A DNA stretch of 64,000 bases from G965267425 sp965267425 (GTDB lineage: Bacteria > Bacteroidota > Bacteroidia > Flavobacteriales_E > Vicingaceae): assembly GCA_965267425.1 (NCBI GenBank), contig OZ253959.1, positions 1,426,001-1,490,000 of the forward strand, read 5' to 3'. The notes below the pieces were generated by a model. The model was not told where the DNA came from, made no database searches, and saw only the letters and a list, made by a program, of their open reading frames with translations. This document shows positions 16,501-26,800 of the stretch, in pieces. The position numbers and the translations under genes are program-made. Position 1 is the first letter of the stretch, and each line of letters opens with the position of its first letter.

Positions 16501-19443
16501 TACGACGGTGAATCTACTTTGGGTGAATATTTCTTGGATTTGAGTGACTTGGGGTATACATTGGACAACCCTGATTTTTCTTCTGCGAGTAACCCAGAGC
16601 AGGCTTTAGATATTGCCATTTCTGATTTAAACGCCTATATCAATTCTCAGTTTGTTGGACAGGATGATAAAAGAATGTACTTCAGGTTTTTATATGCATT
16701 GAAAGGAAATTTCATTCCAGAATTGGATGGAAATTGTAAAGTGGATTACATAACAGGTTATGCACCAGTTCATGAATCTGTTATTATTCCTATATCTAAT
16801 GCACCCGATGAAATTAGAATAAAATTAGGCACATCCGGAAAGAAAGATAGTCCGAGAAATGTTTGTCTTGATTATATCCGAGCTTTTTTAGGAGGAAGGT
16901 TAAAGAATAACGGTTGTTCAACACAAATGGATGACAACGATGATTGGTTCTTTAACCAGGCTGAAAATTCAAATGGAGAATATGTTGATCCTGCGAGTAT
17001 TGGGTCCATGGCAACTAAAGTTGAAACAATCATTGAAACGCTCACAGGGGTCTTCAAGGATGTAGCCCCAACGTTAAATAACATTGGAAAAATTAATCCA
17101 CAACTTTCATATTTGAAAATTCCAGTTCTAAGAAACAAGCGCGGTGGAGGAATTAGGGTCAAGCGACTATTAATGTATGACAAGGGAATTGAAAAAGGTT
17201 CTGCCATGATCTATGGAAAAGAATACTTATATGAAGATGAAAATGGTATTAGTAGCGGTGTTGCCACTAATGAACCTTCTGTAGGAAGGGAAGAGAATGC
17301 TTTGGTTGAATTTTGGCCAAGAGATAAACAAAGCTGGGTTGATAGAGCAGTTGCCGGACCAGATAAAAAAGAACATGAAGGTCCTTTAGGAGAAAGTATA
17401 TTGCCTTCACCTTCGGTTGGTTATAGTAGAGTGATTGAAAAAAATATTCATTCAGGTACTACTGGAAACGGATTTACAAAGCATGAATATTTTACGGTTA
17501 AGGATTATCCTTATGATAAAATGCTCAATTCTCAAGCGGGAAGGTCTGCTGATTTAACCAATTTATCAAGCAACATGGAAAAAGATTATATGTTATTACC
17601 ATTGGGCTTGCTAAACTTTAAGAAGAATAGAATATGGATGGCGCAAGGGTTTAAATTCGTTCAACACGACTTTCATGGCAAACCAAAAGCCGTTTATACC
17701 TATGGAGGTGATTTGGAATATAATGATCCTGCAGAGGAATATTATTTGAGTTCTGCTAAAGTGTACGATTACTATGAACCAGGAGAAAAAGTAACAACGT
17801 TAAATTATGACAAAAATCTTGGCAAATATGTAACAAATCAAAAAGCATTAGGAAAAGAGTTGGATGTGACGATGGGTATGAGATCTGTTCGAGAAACAGT
17901 TTGTGATTTTAGCCTGGAATTAGATTTGAGTATAGGCCTTTCTTGGTTTCCTCCAATATTTATAAGCGGAATGCTGTTTTTCGATTATCAAGATAGTGAA
18001 TTGAATACGCATGCAACAACCAAGGTGATTAATTATCCGGTTTTGACAAAACGTGTGTCGTCATTTCAAGATGGAGCCTGGGGCGAATTGGTTAACCTTG
18101 CTTTTAGTGAAACTACAGGTGATCCAATCTTGACGAGAATAACGGATGACTACAACAATTTATTCTTAAGTGGATCCGCAACTCCTCATCATGGTTACTA
18201 TTATAATATGACTTTACCTGCGTCATGGTATTATCCAGAAATGGGAAGAATGTCTGACGAACTGAATAACCTCAATCAACTGAGTGCAAGTGCAGGAAAC
18301 ATTCTTTCCTATGGTGCGGATGGAAGCCCTATAGGTACAGGAGCAACCCCAAGTGATCCAGATTTATGGTTTTCTGATCCGAAGAATGTCGTTGAAGCGA
18401 AAATAATGAGTTATTCGAATGATTGGTATGATCTTACAGGACTTGCTTCCGGAACAGTATATGAGGTTAGAAATGATGTTATTAATTCGACCTCGTCAAG
18501 TGCACTTTCTGAGTTGAATAAATTTTATTACCCGCATCAAAACTTCGTTTATGAAGAAGATGCTGTTAAAGCGAACGACGGATCAAATAGAATTTACAAT
18601 TCAGGCATGTATAGTTCATTTAAGCTGCCTAATCCAGTTTCTTCCCCGAAAGATGCGTTAGATTTTTCTGTTGCTCCTAAATGGAAATTGATCAATGAAA
18701 TTATTGCATACAATGCATCTGGCTACCCTGTGTCGGAACGAAATTATAGAGGGACTGTTAGTTCAGTAAAATATGGATACGATAAAAAGTATCCAGTAAT
18801 TCTGGGAAAAAATGCTGAATATGGAGGACTATATTTCCATGATTATGAGTTTGCTGGTGATTATTCGAATTATTCTTATGGAATTGTTGATTATTTGGCG
18901 CACACTGGAAATTTCTGTGCAGAGTACACCACAAATATGATTGTCATCGATGATATAACAATTACTCCGGAATTACATGATCAAGGAGCACTCATTCAAT
19001 TCTGGCTAAGAAATGATGCCTTTCCAGACATGTTGCTGAATGGTGGTACGAACAACGATGAATTTGGTGTTCAAATAGGTTCGGTAAATGGAATCACTAA
19101 AATTAAAAGTATTGTAGGTAACTGGATGTTGATGGAAGGTACAGTTGATGTCTCTGGTTTAACCTTGTATAACAAGTACGATTTAAAATTCACTTACAAC
19201 GCCAGTCAGGAATGGATATTGATCGATGATGTTAAACTTCAACCTACACTTTGTGGTTCAAGAAGTATGGTTTATGATTTTGAAACTGGAAGGTTACTTG
19301 CAGAATTTGATAATCAACATTATGCATTGATTTATCAATATAATATGGAAGGAAACTTAATCAGAAAGATGCATGAATCTGACAGAGGTGTCAAAACCAT
19401 TCAAGAAACTCAATATAATATTCCAACTGTTCAAAGACCATAA
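13588..19443 (+). CDS. SpvB/TcaC-like Rhs shell protein, 1951 aa
   Basis: The start at 13588 (MHKMYNTKT) or the ATG at 13597 fits the signal peptide SVSVLTAFIFLFELIYPTAA; the frame opens further upstream inside the preceding gene. The first domain shows VNVFNGDYVYNLPVINIPG, then GGGYALSLSYHSGANVEEEA and WVGYGWTLNPGAINR. This is the SpvB N-terminal signature (smooth central sheet, Y-SG, GWxL, I-R) found in TcaC/TcB insecticidal-toxin shells and in salmonella SpvB. A long strand-rich body follows, then a lectin-like sheet near residues 1790-1900 (IQFWLRNDAFPDMLLNGG). YD-like hairpins close it (VYDFETGRLLAEFDNQ, YQYNMEGNLIRK). No toxin domain follows. I infer a secreted shell half that works with the Rhs protein downstream. 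Confidence 0.75.
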   Translation: MHKMYNTKTRPLIKSVSVLTAFIFLFELIYPTAAFALTAGPSAPEFSSFEPVSTTDMVNVFNGDYVYNLPVINIPGTEGGGYALSLSYHSGANVEEEASWVGYGWTLNPGAINRGTKGFPDDYNGANVTSYSKSRPVWTSSFTVDLGIEAFSFDATLGASGTVRYNNYQGFSKTLGFDLGVKGYGSLGMSIDGNDVTFHPTISPSKLIDKVRSKVQKARSKKVMKKMKNKSKKQKENHAKLKRFSQKFLNPLLYDSFKKKQSYNIAPRPASLSASFEPEFYEKSFNLTKTLQFSPTQLEIGAEAGFTGGFNIKYTRAKDFAAAYGYMHSRANSSGNMLSDYYYDNDSKYKKRDQFIGIPFNNADQFVLTGEGLSGGFRAYNKPTGHFYTNEMNSSSDIVQANFTEFGIGVNLDIGGDFGVGYTKTKIKTWEKEGSAGSYKFNSSGNNEPYFRFNGDLGGEVVYAPNDQLVTAKVEKPSSNLGLPGVKQYEPNTNDFHTYRNNWTSGDPDPASSSFIQYHTLGSMGTLSSRFNKNSNTSSVDDHVSASTGLYAESIGEFSIHNSSGVNYIYGLPVYNKDVREVSVNIDAGGSAVYNNYITEKSLDDNLGATVMKGHKVFQGIKKDVPYSSDFLLTQILQPNYVDVGDDGPNDGDYGGWTRFEYKQAYGISHATGDWYTWRFPYSGLYYDQGQLSNKFDDIGAYKKGKKEVYYLKAIETNSHVAFFITNKTDNATFANYFVDAPFMDLLEGSNNDRFDGYGASESSTADDANKSVNSCADCKQLEYLERIVLYSKERPEKPVKIVNFEYDNSLVQGVSNNIYSNTGANYENSGKLTLKKVWFEYEGVYSAQISPYLFNYNYPEYNDPEITAKYPEIASYASNFVGAENPGYDPNALDMWGNHQYDGANRKARLNRWLYQGVIPSTDRFDPAAWQLKQIVLPSGGEIHIQYEQDDYSSVQDRNPMAMVKLLNKSYDGESTLGEYFLDLSDLGYTLDNPDFSSASNPEQALDIAISDLNAYINSQFVGQDDKRMYFRFLYALKGNFIPELDGNCKVDYITGYAPVHESVIIPISNAPDEIRIKLGTSGKKDSPRNVCLDYIRAFLGGRLKNNGCSTQMDDNDDWFFNQAENSNGEYVDPASIGSMATKVETIIETLTGVFKDVAPTLNNIGKINPQLSYLKIPVLRNKRGGGIRVKRLLMYDKGIEKGSAMIYGKEYLYEDENGISSGVATNEPSVGREENALVEFWPRDKQSWVDRAVAGPDKKEHEGPLGESILPSPSVGYSRVIEKNIHSGTTGNGFTKHEYFTVKDYPYDKMLNSQAGRSADLTNLSSNMEKDYMLLPLGLLNFKKNRIWMAQGFKFVQHDFHGKPKAVYTYGGDLEYNDPAEEYYLSSAKVYDYYEPGEKVTTLNYDKNLGKYVTNQKALGKELDVTMGMRSVRETVCDFSLELDLSIGLSWFPPIFISGMLFFDYQDSELNTHATTKVINYPVLTKRVSSFQDGAWGELVNLAFSETTGDPILTRITDDYNNLFLSGSATPHHGYYYNMTLPASWYYPEMGRMSDELNNLNQLSASAGNILSYGADGSPIGTGATPSDPDLWFSDPKNVVEAKIMSYSNDWYDLTGLASGTVYEVRNDVINSTSSSALSELNKFYYPHQNFVYEEDAVKANDGSNRIYNSGMYSSFKLPNPVSSPKDALDFSVAPKWKLINEIIAYNASGYPVSERNYRGTVSSVKYGYDKKYPVILGKNAEYGGLYFHDYEFAGDYSNYSYGIVDYLAHTGNFCAEYTTNMIVIDDITITPELHDQGALIQFWLRNDAFPDMLLNGGTNNDEFGVQIGSVNGITKIKSIVGNWMLMEGTVDVSGLTLYNKYDLKFTYNASQEWILIDDVKLQPTLCGSRSMVYDFETGRLLAEFDNQHYALIYQYNMEGNLIRKMHESDRGVKTIQETQYNIPTVQRP

Positions 19444-19445
19444 AT

Positions 19446-20144
19446 ATGCGAAACTTGCTATCCCTAGCCTTCATCCTTGCCTTTATGGTTTCCTATTCGC
19501 AGGAAAACTGTAAAGATAAGCTACTAAAAGTAATGAAACAGTTAAATGTTAATGAATTACCAAATAGTGGGAAAGCTCATGAATTAAAAGCTACGATTGA
19601 GACTGAATATGGTGCAAATAACAATAATATAAAGCACTCATCTGAAATTAGAATTTATCTGGATAATTCAAGGTTCTATTATTACACCGGAGTATTAGAC
19701 ATGATTCAAGATGAAAATGATTTGATTTTGATCAACCATTATGATCAAACCATCAAAATAACAAATCCAATAGCTCAAAAGCTTGCCGTGGAACAAATGG
19801 AAAAATTAAATCAATTTAGAGATACATTGATTATTTCCTCTTACGAAAAAGGGTGTCTACAGAAAGATGAAAATTTGGCAATTTCATTGCAATTACCAAT
19901 GGCATTAAGAGAAAAATCTCATGTTTCTGACATGGTAGTTCGTTTTAATCAGCAAAACGAACAAATAGAGTCCATTAAGTTGTTCTATTCGAATCGAAAA
20001 GATATTAAATCTGTGACAACGACTTATGAATTGATGGCATTTAACAGAAGTCAGGACAGGCCCATTGCCGTGAGGTACAAAATATTTGACAAACAAGAGA
20101 ATTTATTAAAAAAGTATCAAGGTTATCAATTGATTAAACAATAG
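19446..20144 (+). CDS. secreted protein of the Rhs operon, LolA-like outline
   Basis: 232 residues with signal peptide MRNLLSLAFILAFMVSYSQ. The mature part alternates amphipathic strands (SSEIRIYLDNSRFYYYTGVL, DLILINHYDQTIKITN, SDMVVRFNQQNEQIESIKLF, RPIAVRYKIFDKQENL). This gives a curved half-barrel outline like LolA/LolB-type periplasmic carriers, but I cannot prove the fold. It sits 2 nt after the SpvB-like gene and 3 nt before the next giant gene, so it is a core operon member. A carrier or folding aid for the giant proteins is a reasonable inference. Confidence 0.65.
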   Translation: MRNLLSLAFILAFMVSYSQENCKDKLLKVMKQLNVNELPNSGKAHELKATIETEYGANNNNIKHSSEIRIYLDNSRFYYYTGVLDMIQDENDLILINHYDQTIKITNPIAQKLAVEQMEKLNQFRDTLIISSYEKGCLQKDENLAISLQLPMALREKSHVSDMVVRFNQQNEQIESIKLFYSNRKDIKSVTTTYELMAFNRSQDRPIAVRYKIFDKQENLLKKYQGYQLIKQ

Positions 20145-20147
20145 ATT

Positions 20148-23100
20148 ATGAGGATTAATTCTTTATTATACTCACTAAAGTCGCTAACCATTTTAGCGCT
20201 TGTAACTTGCACATTTTCAATATATGGTCAAACAAGTTTAGGTAGTTTGTTTGAACATCATATTGATCCATATAATCCTTTTTTGCAACATCAAAGGGAT
20301 AAGACTGTATTTGAGTTTAGAGTCTCATTAGATAAAACACATCCTTTCAACTATGGTGAAATACCTTTTGAAATTGAAGTGCAGTTTCAAATATACTATC
20401 GAGATTTTTCCAATCAGATTGCGATGAGTGCACCAGTTTCATTAATGATCTTGAATAATGCGAATCCGGAAGGAGTTTACTACGAAGAATTGCCTTCTTA
20501 TATATTTAGTGCTGAGGTTGATAACATACAATATACCATAAATACAGGAGTAACAACAAGTAATTATTTGATTAATACAGCCATACCAAATGATATTTAT
20601 CCTCAGGCCTCTCTTGATGTTACGTACAAAGTGGGGACAAATGGACCTTCTCAAATCAATCTTCATTCACCGACTCTTATTCATACTTCTTTGTATGAGT
20701 TCACTTGGCACACACCTCCTGAGGAGGAGTATGTCAATTATGAATTTCAATTATTGAAGCTCTATAATACAGACCCGCAATATGCCTCCAATATTGCAAC
20801 CATTAAAATCGACAAATTAGATTGGAATCAAGCATTATCTATTGAAACAGAAAGTTCCTCTACTCAGTTAAAAGTGCTATTGGCTGAAGGAGACGGATTC
20901 TATTTATGGAGAGTTCGCCCAATTGGGAATATTCATGATGGAGGAATCGCAAACCCTAAAAACTGGGGTCCATGGGCTTGGTATTACACAGTGACTGATG
21001 GATCTACCATTACAACTTCAATGGCTGCTACTGATGTCAATATTTTATACATCACAGATCCAGAATCACATATGAATAAAATTTACTCTAGAAGCTTTTC
21101 TGAAGGAGCAAAAATTAAAGAGACCATAAAATACGCTAACTATCTTGGAATGTTAAGACAACAACAAATATTCATTCCTTCAGCGAATTCAACAGTGACA
21201 GTACAATCGTATGATGATTATTCTGGAAGACCGGCAATGTCCACAATTCCTATTCCTGAAGAGAACAATAGATTAGGTGGTTATAAAGACAAGTTAGTGA
21301 CCGATAAGACATCTGGCAATCTATATAATCAGGGTGATTTTGATGAAAATGATGGTGTTCCAAGTTCCAATATTGATGATGGCAGTGGATCTAATTTAGA
21401 ATACTATGGAGGATCTTATACTGATGATCATGGTAATGTGCCTGACGCTGAGGGAAATATTTTCAGAAGAACCTTATATATGAATGACGGAACGGACCGA
21501 ATTTTAGAACAATCTTTACCAGGAGGACAACATAATATTGGTCAGCATACAAAAAAAATATTTTATACATCACCATCAGAATCTGAATTGATTGCCATGT
21601 TTGGAGACGAAGCGCCAAATTCGGAGCAAATATCAAAAATCATTACTTATGATGAAAATAATACGGCCAGTGTTACATACAAAAATACTGATGGCGAAAT
21701 TATTGCATCGGCAATTTCAGAAACGGAACCAGGAATTGAAAATGGTGCGTTGTATAAGATAAATGATCCCAATACTTCGCTGGTACTCACTGAAGCAAAC
21801 AACAAATCTAATTTATCCACGAATATTAGGACGGAAAGGGGATTTGAAAGCGTTAAGCGTCTTTCTGTTACCCAAAATACAGATTTGTCATTGGACTATA
21901 TTTTTGACTGCGGCACTATGGTTCCTTGCCCAGCAGGTGGTGTTTGCGATTATGATGTTAAAATCGTTGTGCGCAATTTGGATATTTCTAATCCTGCTGA
22001 TCCTGATTACCTGTATGAATTTTGGACTACATCAGTTAGTTCTTCTAATTGCAGCAGCACTCCGATATCTAGTTTTTATCACAATGGCGATGTTTTGAAT
22101 CCAGTTTCAAACATGACTACGAGTTCACAATTGAAACCACAATATCATTATCTAATTCAAAAAATTCTCACTCCTACAACTACCGTTGGAAATTTTTCTT
22201 CAGGTGCTTATAATCAAGGAAAAGAAAAAACGGACCCCTTTGTTAAGCTTGTAAAATATTGGCTTGACGACGATACAAAGTCGGTAGCAGATTTCGCTGC
22301 TGATGTGAATAATTACCCTACAAGCGTTGATGATCCAACGGAGTTAGGCTTTTTTGGAGGCGTGGCTCCAAATCCAACATCTGGAGACTTCAAGAATTAC
22401 TTTTTCACAGTGGATAATGCATCAAATCCAACGAAAATCATCCTTACTACTCCTTGTTGTGGAGCTTTAGAAGTGCCCTTAAAAGATGCTTTTGATTTTA
22501 CGTGTCATGACTTGTCTACATACCCAAATCCAACTTCACTTTTTCAATATGTAGATTTTGCTATAAGAAACGCCGCTACACCTAGAACCCCAATAAATGA
22601 TATGGATTTTTCAGGATATATGGAAGAAGCATTTTATGAATCAGGAATTTCAGGGTTCTCTGGCTTTTTAGGCGGGTATTCTGCACAGGAATTAAACGAT
22701 ATGATTTATCACATGTTAACTGATCAATACAGTTGTCAATCTATCAATGCCGCAGGTCCAGATGAAGTACAATATGAGTGCGAGGATTTGTGGAATTGTT
22801 GGATAAGCGCTGTAAGTACCGCAGTTAATATAGGTACGAGTTTGGATAAAAATCATAAAGTAGACGATAATCCGAACGTAGATTGGGATTTTTTCGATCC
22901 GTTTAATAAAATACCATTGAAGTGGTTATTTGGTGATTTAGGTGATGGCATGCAAGGAGAAGATAAAGGTAAAAACTTCACTTTAAATGTGGTTGAACAA
23001 TTTCTTGAATGTACGGGTTATAATTTCGCCTCGGTATTGTCATCCGTCGCCGGATTTACCAATAACGTAATGCCGGGAGATAACGTTAATGATAAACGAT

Positions 23101-23801
23101 TGGCATTTAAATACTTTAAGTATGATGATGGTAATTTCGGTGGCGCGGGATTTGGAAAGGCGGCTCAATTGGAAAATGAATTTTGTTATGTAACATTTCC
23201 TGGTCCCACTGACTTGTGTAATCCAAATATCTGTACCACCAATGTATTGGATTGGGAATGCTCAGATCGTGAAGAGTTTTATAAAGCTCTTAGAGATAAA
23301 GTAACTCCTTCTCAACCACAAAATCCTAAGCCTCAGTATTGCTGGGAACAAGAAGTAATTGATGAGATGAATACTATGGAGCTAGGTCTCATAAATACTT
23401 GCATCAAAAGGTGTGATGAACGAAGACCAGAGTTCAGGGTTTCAACAATTCGAATGTTTACTGATAATTGTTATGAAATTGGATCTTGTGATGGGCCTAC
23501 TTGGGAAGATATAGACAAAATTGTGGATGAAATGGTTATAAAATGTAAAGATGTTTGTAATCAAATTGAATTAACCTGTACTGATATTTTTAGTTGTGCT
23601 TCACCTGGAAACAATTTACCTAATATACATATGCTTGATCCATGTGTAGAAACGAACATGTATCGAGTTATGACCAGTACATTGAGAATGGATATTCAAT
23701 CCCAATGTCCTACTGGGCCACCTTGGTCTCTGTCAGGAGGCAACAATTGCGATATGGCTCAGGATTCACCCGTAATTTCTGTTCAAATTGATACAAATTA
23801 A
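20148..23801 (+). CDS. Rhs-associated secreted protein, 1217 aa (DUF6443-like region)
   Basis: Signal peptide near LTILALVTCTFSIYGQ. Fibronectin-like beta domains come first (residues about 40-290: YEFTWHTPPEEEYVNYEFQL, GDGFYLWRVRPIG). Then comes a region that recalls the N-terminal module of Bacteroidota Rhs proteins (VTVQSYDDYSGRPAMSTIPI, FRRTLYMNDGTDRILEQSLP). The last 450 residues are helical and cysteine-rich (YSCQSINAAGPDEVQYECED, LWNCW, IKRCDERRPEF, CNQIELTCTDIFSC), which implies disulfide bonds in the periplasm or outside. No Rhs core or toxin is present. It appears to be a third shell or linker component next to the SpvB-like and Rhs proteins. Confidence 0.6.
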   Translation: MRINSLLYSLKSLTILALVTCTFSIYGQTSLGSLFEHHIDPYNPFLQHQRDKTVFEFRVSLDKTHPFNYGEIPFEIEVQFQIYYRDFSNQIAMSAPVSLMILNNANPEGVYYEELPSYIFSAEVDNIQYTINTGVTTSNYLINTAIPNDIYPQASLDVTYKVGTNGPSQINLHSPTLIHTSLYEFTWHTPPEEEYVNYEFQLLKLYNTDPQYASNIATIKIDKLDWNQALSIETESSSTQLKVLLAEGDGFYLWRVRPIGNIHDGGIANPKNWGPWAWYYTVTDGSTITTSMAATDVNILYITDPESHMNKIYSRSFSEGAKIKETIKYANYLGMLRQQQIFIPSANSTVTVQSYDDYSGRPAMSTIPIPEENNRLGGYKDKLVTDKTSGNLYNQGDFDENDGVPSSNIDDGSGSNLEYYGGSYTDDHGNVPDAEGNIFRRTLYMNDGTDRILEQSLPGGQHNIGQHTKKIFYTSPSESELIAMFGDEAPNSEQISKIITYDENNTASVTYKNTDGEIIASAISETEPGIENGALYKINDPNTSLVLTEANNKSNLSTNIRTERGFESVKRLSVTQNTDLSLDYIFDCGTMVPCPAGGVCDYDVKIVVRNLDISNPADPDYLYEFWTTSVSSSNCSSTPISSFYHNGDVLNPVSNMTTSSQLKPQYHYLIQKILTPTTTVGNFSSGAYNQGKEKTDPFVKLVKYWLDDDTKSVADFAADVNNYPTSVDDPTELGFFGGVAPNPTSGDFKNYFFTVDNASNPTKIILTTPCCGALEVPLKDAFDFTCHDLSTYPNPTSLFQYVDFAIRNAATPRTPINDMDFSGYMEEAFYESGISGFSGFLGGYSAQELNDMIYHMLTDQYSCQSINAAGPDEVQYECEDLWNCWISAVSTAVNIGTSLDKNHKVDDNPNVDWDFFDPFNKIPLKWLFGDLGDGMQGEDKGKNFTLNVVEQFLECTGYNFASVLSSVAGFTNNVMPGDNVNDKRLAFKYFKYDDGNFGGAGFGKAAQLENEFCYVTFPGPTDLCNPNICTTNVLDWECSDREEFYKALRDKVTPSQPQNPKPQYCWEQEVIDEMNTMELGLINTCIKRCDERRPEFRVSTIRMFTDNCYEIGSCDGPTWEDIDKIVDEMVIKCKDVCNQIELTCTDIFSCASPGNNLPNIHMLDPCVETNMYRVMTSTLRMDIQSQCPTGPPWSLSGGNNCDMAQDSPVISVQIDTN

Positions 23802-23823
23802 TTTTTGGCATAAAGACTTTATT

Positions 23824-26800
23824 ATGAAATCAAGTAAAATGAAATATATAATTCTCCTTTCAAGTTTTGCATTTATTGTTTTCAGTTTAAATGCTCAAAA
23901 TTATTCACGTATGTATGATAATACTCATGGTTGGTCCAAGGCCAATTATGTGTTAACTGATTTGAACGGTGATAATTTACTGTTAGGGGCACAAGAATAC
24001 AGTTCGTTTAGTACGAAAACTGACTTCCTTATGAGGATTAATAATTCGGGTGATGCAATTGCTGCTGGATTTAATCTGATAAATACCGTCCAAACTTCTT
24101 ATTATGCTGAAGCTGTAAAAGCAATAAACCGATCCGGTACCTTAGGGATATTAGGAACTTCTCATAGTACTACTAATGCAAATCCAACACTTAAACATCG
24201 AGCTGTGTATTATGAGATTTTAAATTCTTCAACAAATTTAGCCGTCTACAACCCTTATGCTCTGCCTGCTTTTGCTGACGTGGATGAATCTTTTGCGGTA
24301 GATATTACTGAGACTAGTAATGGTGAGCTTGCTGCTGTGGTTAATATTGTTCAAAATAACGGTGGACCTATTAAAAAGGGTATTGCATTTCATCAGTTCG
24401 ATTTTAACAGTAGTTCGGGTGGTGGTTATGTTGGAATTTTTAGAGAAACTTATTATGCAGTTGGGGCAGATCTCTTTGCCACAAGTGTCCATGAAATACC
24501 TGGCACGGGGAGGTTTTTAATTTCTGGGACTATAGTACAGTCTTCCGAGAAAGATATTTTTTTCCTTGTTATTGATCCTGGAAATCCATCAAATAATTGG
24601 TTTGGAAAATACGATTTAAGCGGAAACGAAGATGAAGCTGTTGATGTTCAGGAATTTTTCCTTAGTGGCACGGGACAATCTTATTTCGTTCTAACTGCCA
24701 ACACGAAACCAGGTAGTGGTGCAAGCAACTTATTGGTTGGTCGATTTCAGTATACACCATCTTCCTCTAATCATATAACATTTGATTATTTGAGTGAAAT
24801 TGTTGACAATGGAAATGATCAGGAAGGATCAGCAATGACTTACGTTAATACAACAGACCCTGATAAGTATCAAATTGGATTTGATGAAATTTCAAGTGGC
24901 ACCTCTAAAGCTTCAGCAATGCAACTGTCCTATAATACAGGTACAAGTACGATGATCGTCAATTGGGCAAATTCATATAAGGATGATGCAGTTGCAAATG
25001 GAATTAATATGTCAAGCAATGGCAAATCATATTTATGCGGAACTGCGACGTTCAGCGGAAAGGATTACGCTTACTTAACTGAAATAAATTCAGTTGGAAA
25101 TTCGAAGTGTCAAAATGGGCTAGGTCCATTTACTCCTACAAACAGGTCTTTCATTGTTTCAACTGTTGGATATACCACTGATGAAGCTGAGGTGGACATT
25201 ACTATGGATTTATGGTTTTCACCGTATTTGTATTCTAATTTAGATGGTTGTAGTCCATGTCCTCAAGGCCTTACTGTAAATCCAAATCCCGGATATACCT
25301 GTAACAATGTTAGTGTTAATTTTAATGCAACCGTCGCATCAGGTACACCTTCGTATTCTTGGTACAATTTATTGAGTCCAACTACCATTTTATCTACAAC
25401 ATCGTCACTTTCTACAAGCGTAATTGGTCAATATATGGTTGAAGCTTTTAATGGTTCATGTTCAGAGACAATGGTAGTTCACTTGAAAACAAATGGACCT
25501 GACTTTACATTAGAAGAAGGAGATGTGGCATGTACTCCAAAGGATATAGCATTAGTGGATAATAATCCAACCATTGGAGCTACCTATACATGGACATTTA
25601 CACCTTTAGGTTCAACTCCTTCCACTGTTACACCCACAGGAACGAATGCCAATGGTGACGATTATTATACAGCAGGTAAGGGTACGTTGTCAGTTCTTGG
25701 TGTGGCGAATGGATGTTCATTAACAGTGAATATAGTAGTTGATGACGATCCAAATCTTCCTCAAAATTTTACGATGCAAAATGGTGCCGTTGATTGCAAT
25801 CCGTCTTTGACATTAGGCGAGGCGTGGATATGCAACACATCCACTCCAGTCCCATCAAGTGGATGGAAATCTCCATTTACTTACAGATGGTATGACGGTC
25901 CACCTCCTCCTGGTTCTGGAAATTTGCTTCATACTTCTACAAATAACTATTACAATGTTGAAAATCAAACATATTACGTAACTGCGCAATATACTAATTG
26001 TACGCCTGTTGTTGTTGAAGTCTATTTAGAACCTCTTTATTTTGATATGACACCAAGTCCAGGAACTTTGTCACCTAATTACTCTACGTATTGTACAAAT
26101 GGATTGGCTTCAATAAGTTTTCAATTAGGAATCTACAATGCAGAACAGAATGCTTTCAATTCTGTTAAGCCAACGTATGAAATTTATCAAGAAGGAACAA
26201 CTCCTGGAGTTTATAACATAAATGTAGTTTCAACAACAACATTGAACACACTGTCTTTTGCGCCAGCTTCATTTGTTTGTCCTCATCCCATTCGATCATA
26301 TGGGAAATTTACTTCTTTAATGTTGACTCATCAACTTCCAGATGGTAACTACAGATTGAAAATTCATACACCGGGATCTTATGCGTGTTCCGAAGACATT
26401 GATTTCACAATTGATCCTTATGATCCGAATCTTGCGGGTACCATTTCACCCGCTTCTCCGGAAGTTGATTGTAAAACTGGAGTTGTTGACGTGACTTGTT
26501 ATGCAAGTGGTAACAATCCAATAGCATCAATTGAATGGTTCGAAGATGTTTCTGGCACATGGGTATCAATTGGTTTTGGAACGACTCTAACATTGAGCGA
26601 AGGAACTTACTTTATTCGATTGACAGATTCGGAAGGTTGTACAAAAGATTTACCTCAGTTCGTAGTGGATGAAGCGACTAATGGTCCTAATTTAAGTAAT
26701 TTGGGTTTCACAGGTTGTATTGGCAGTGCAACAATTAATTCAGGTACTCCAACTTATCATATTTATTGGGACAGGGAAGTGTCGACAAGTCCAACAGTTT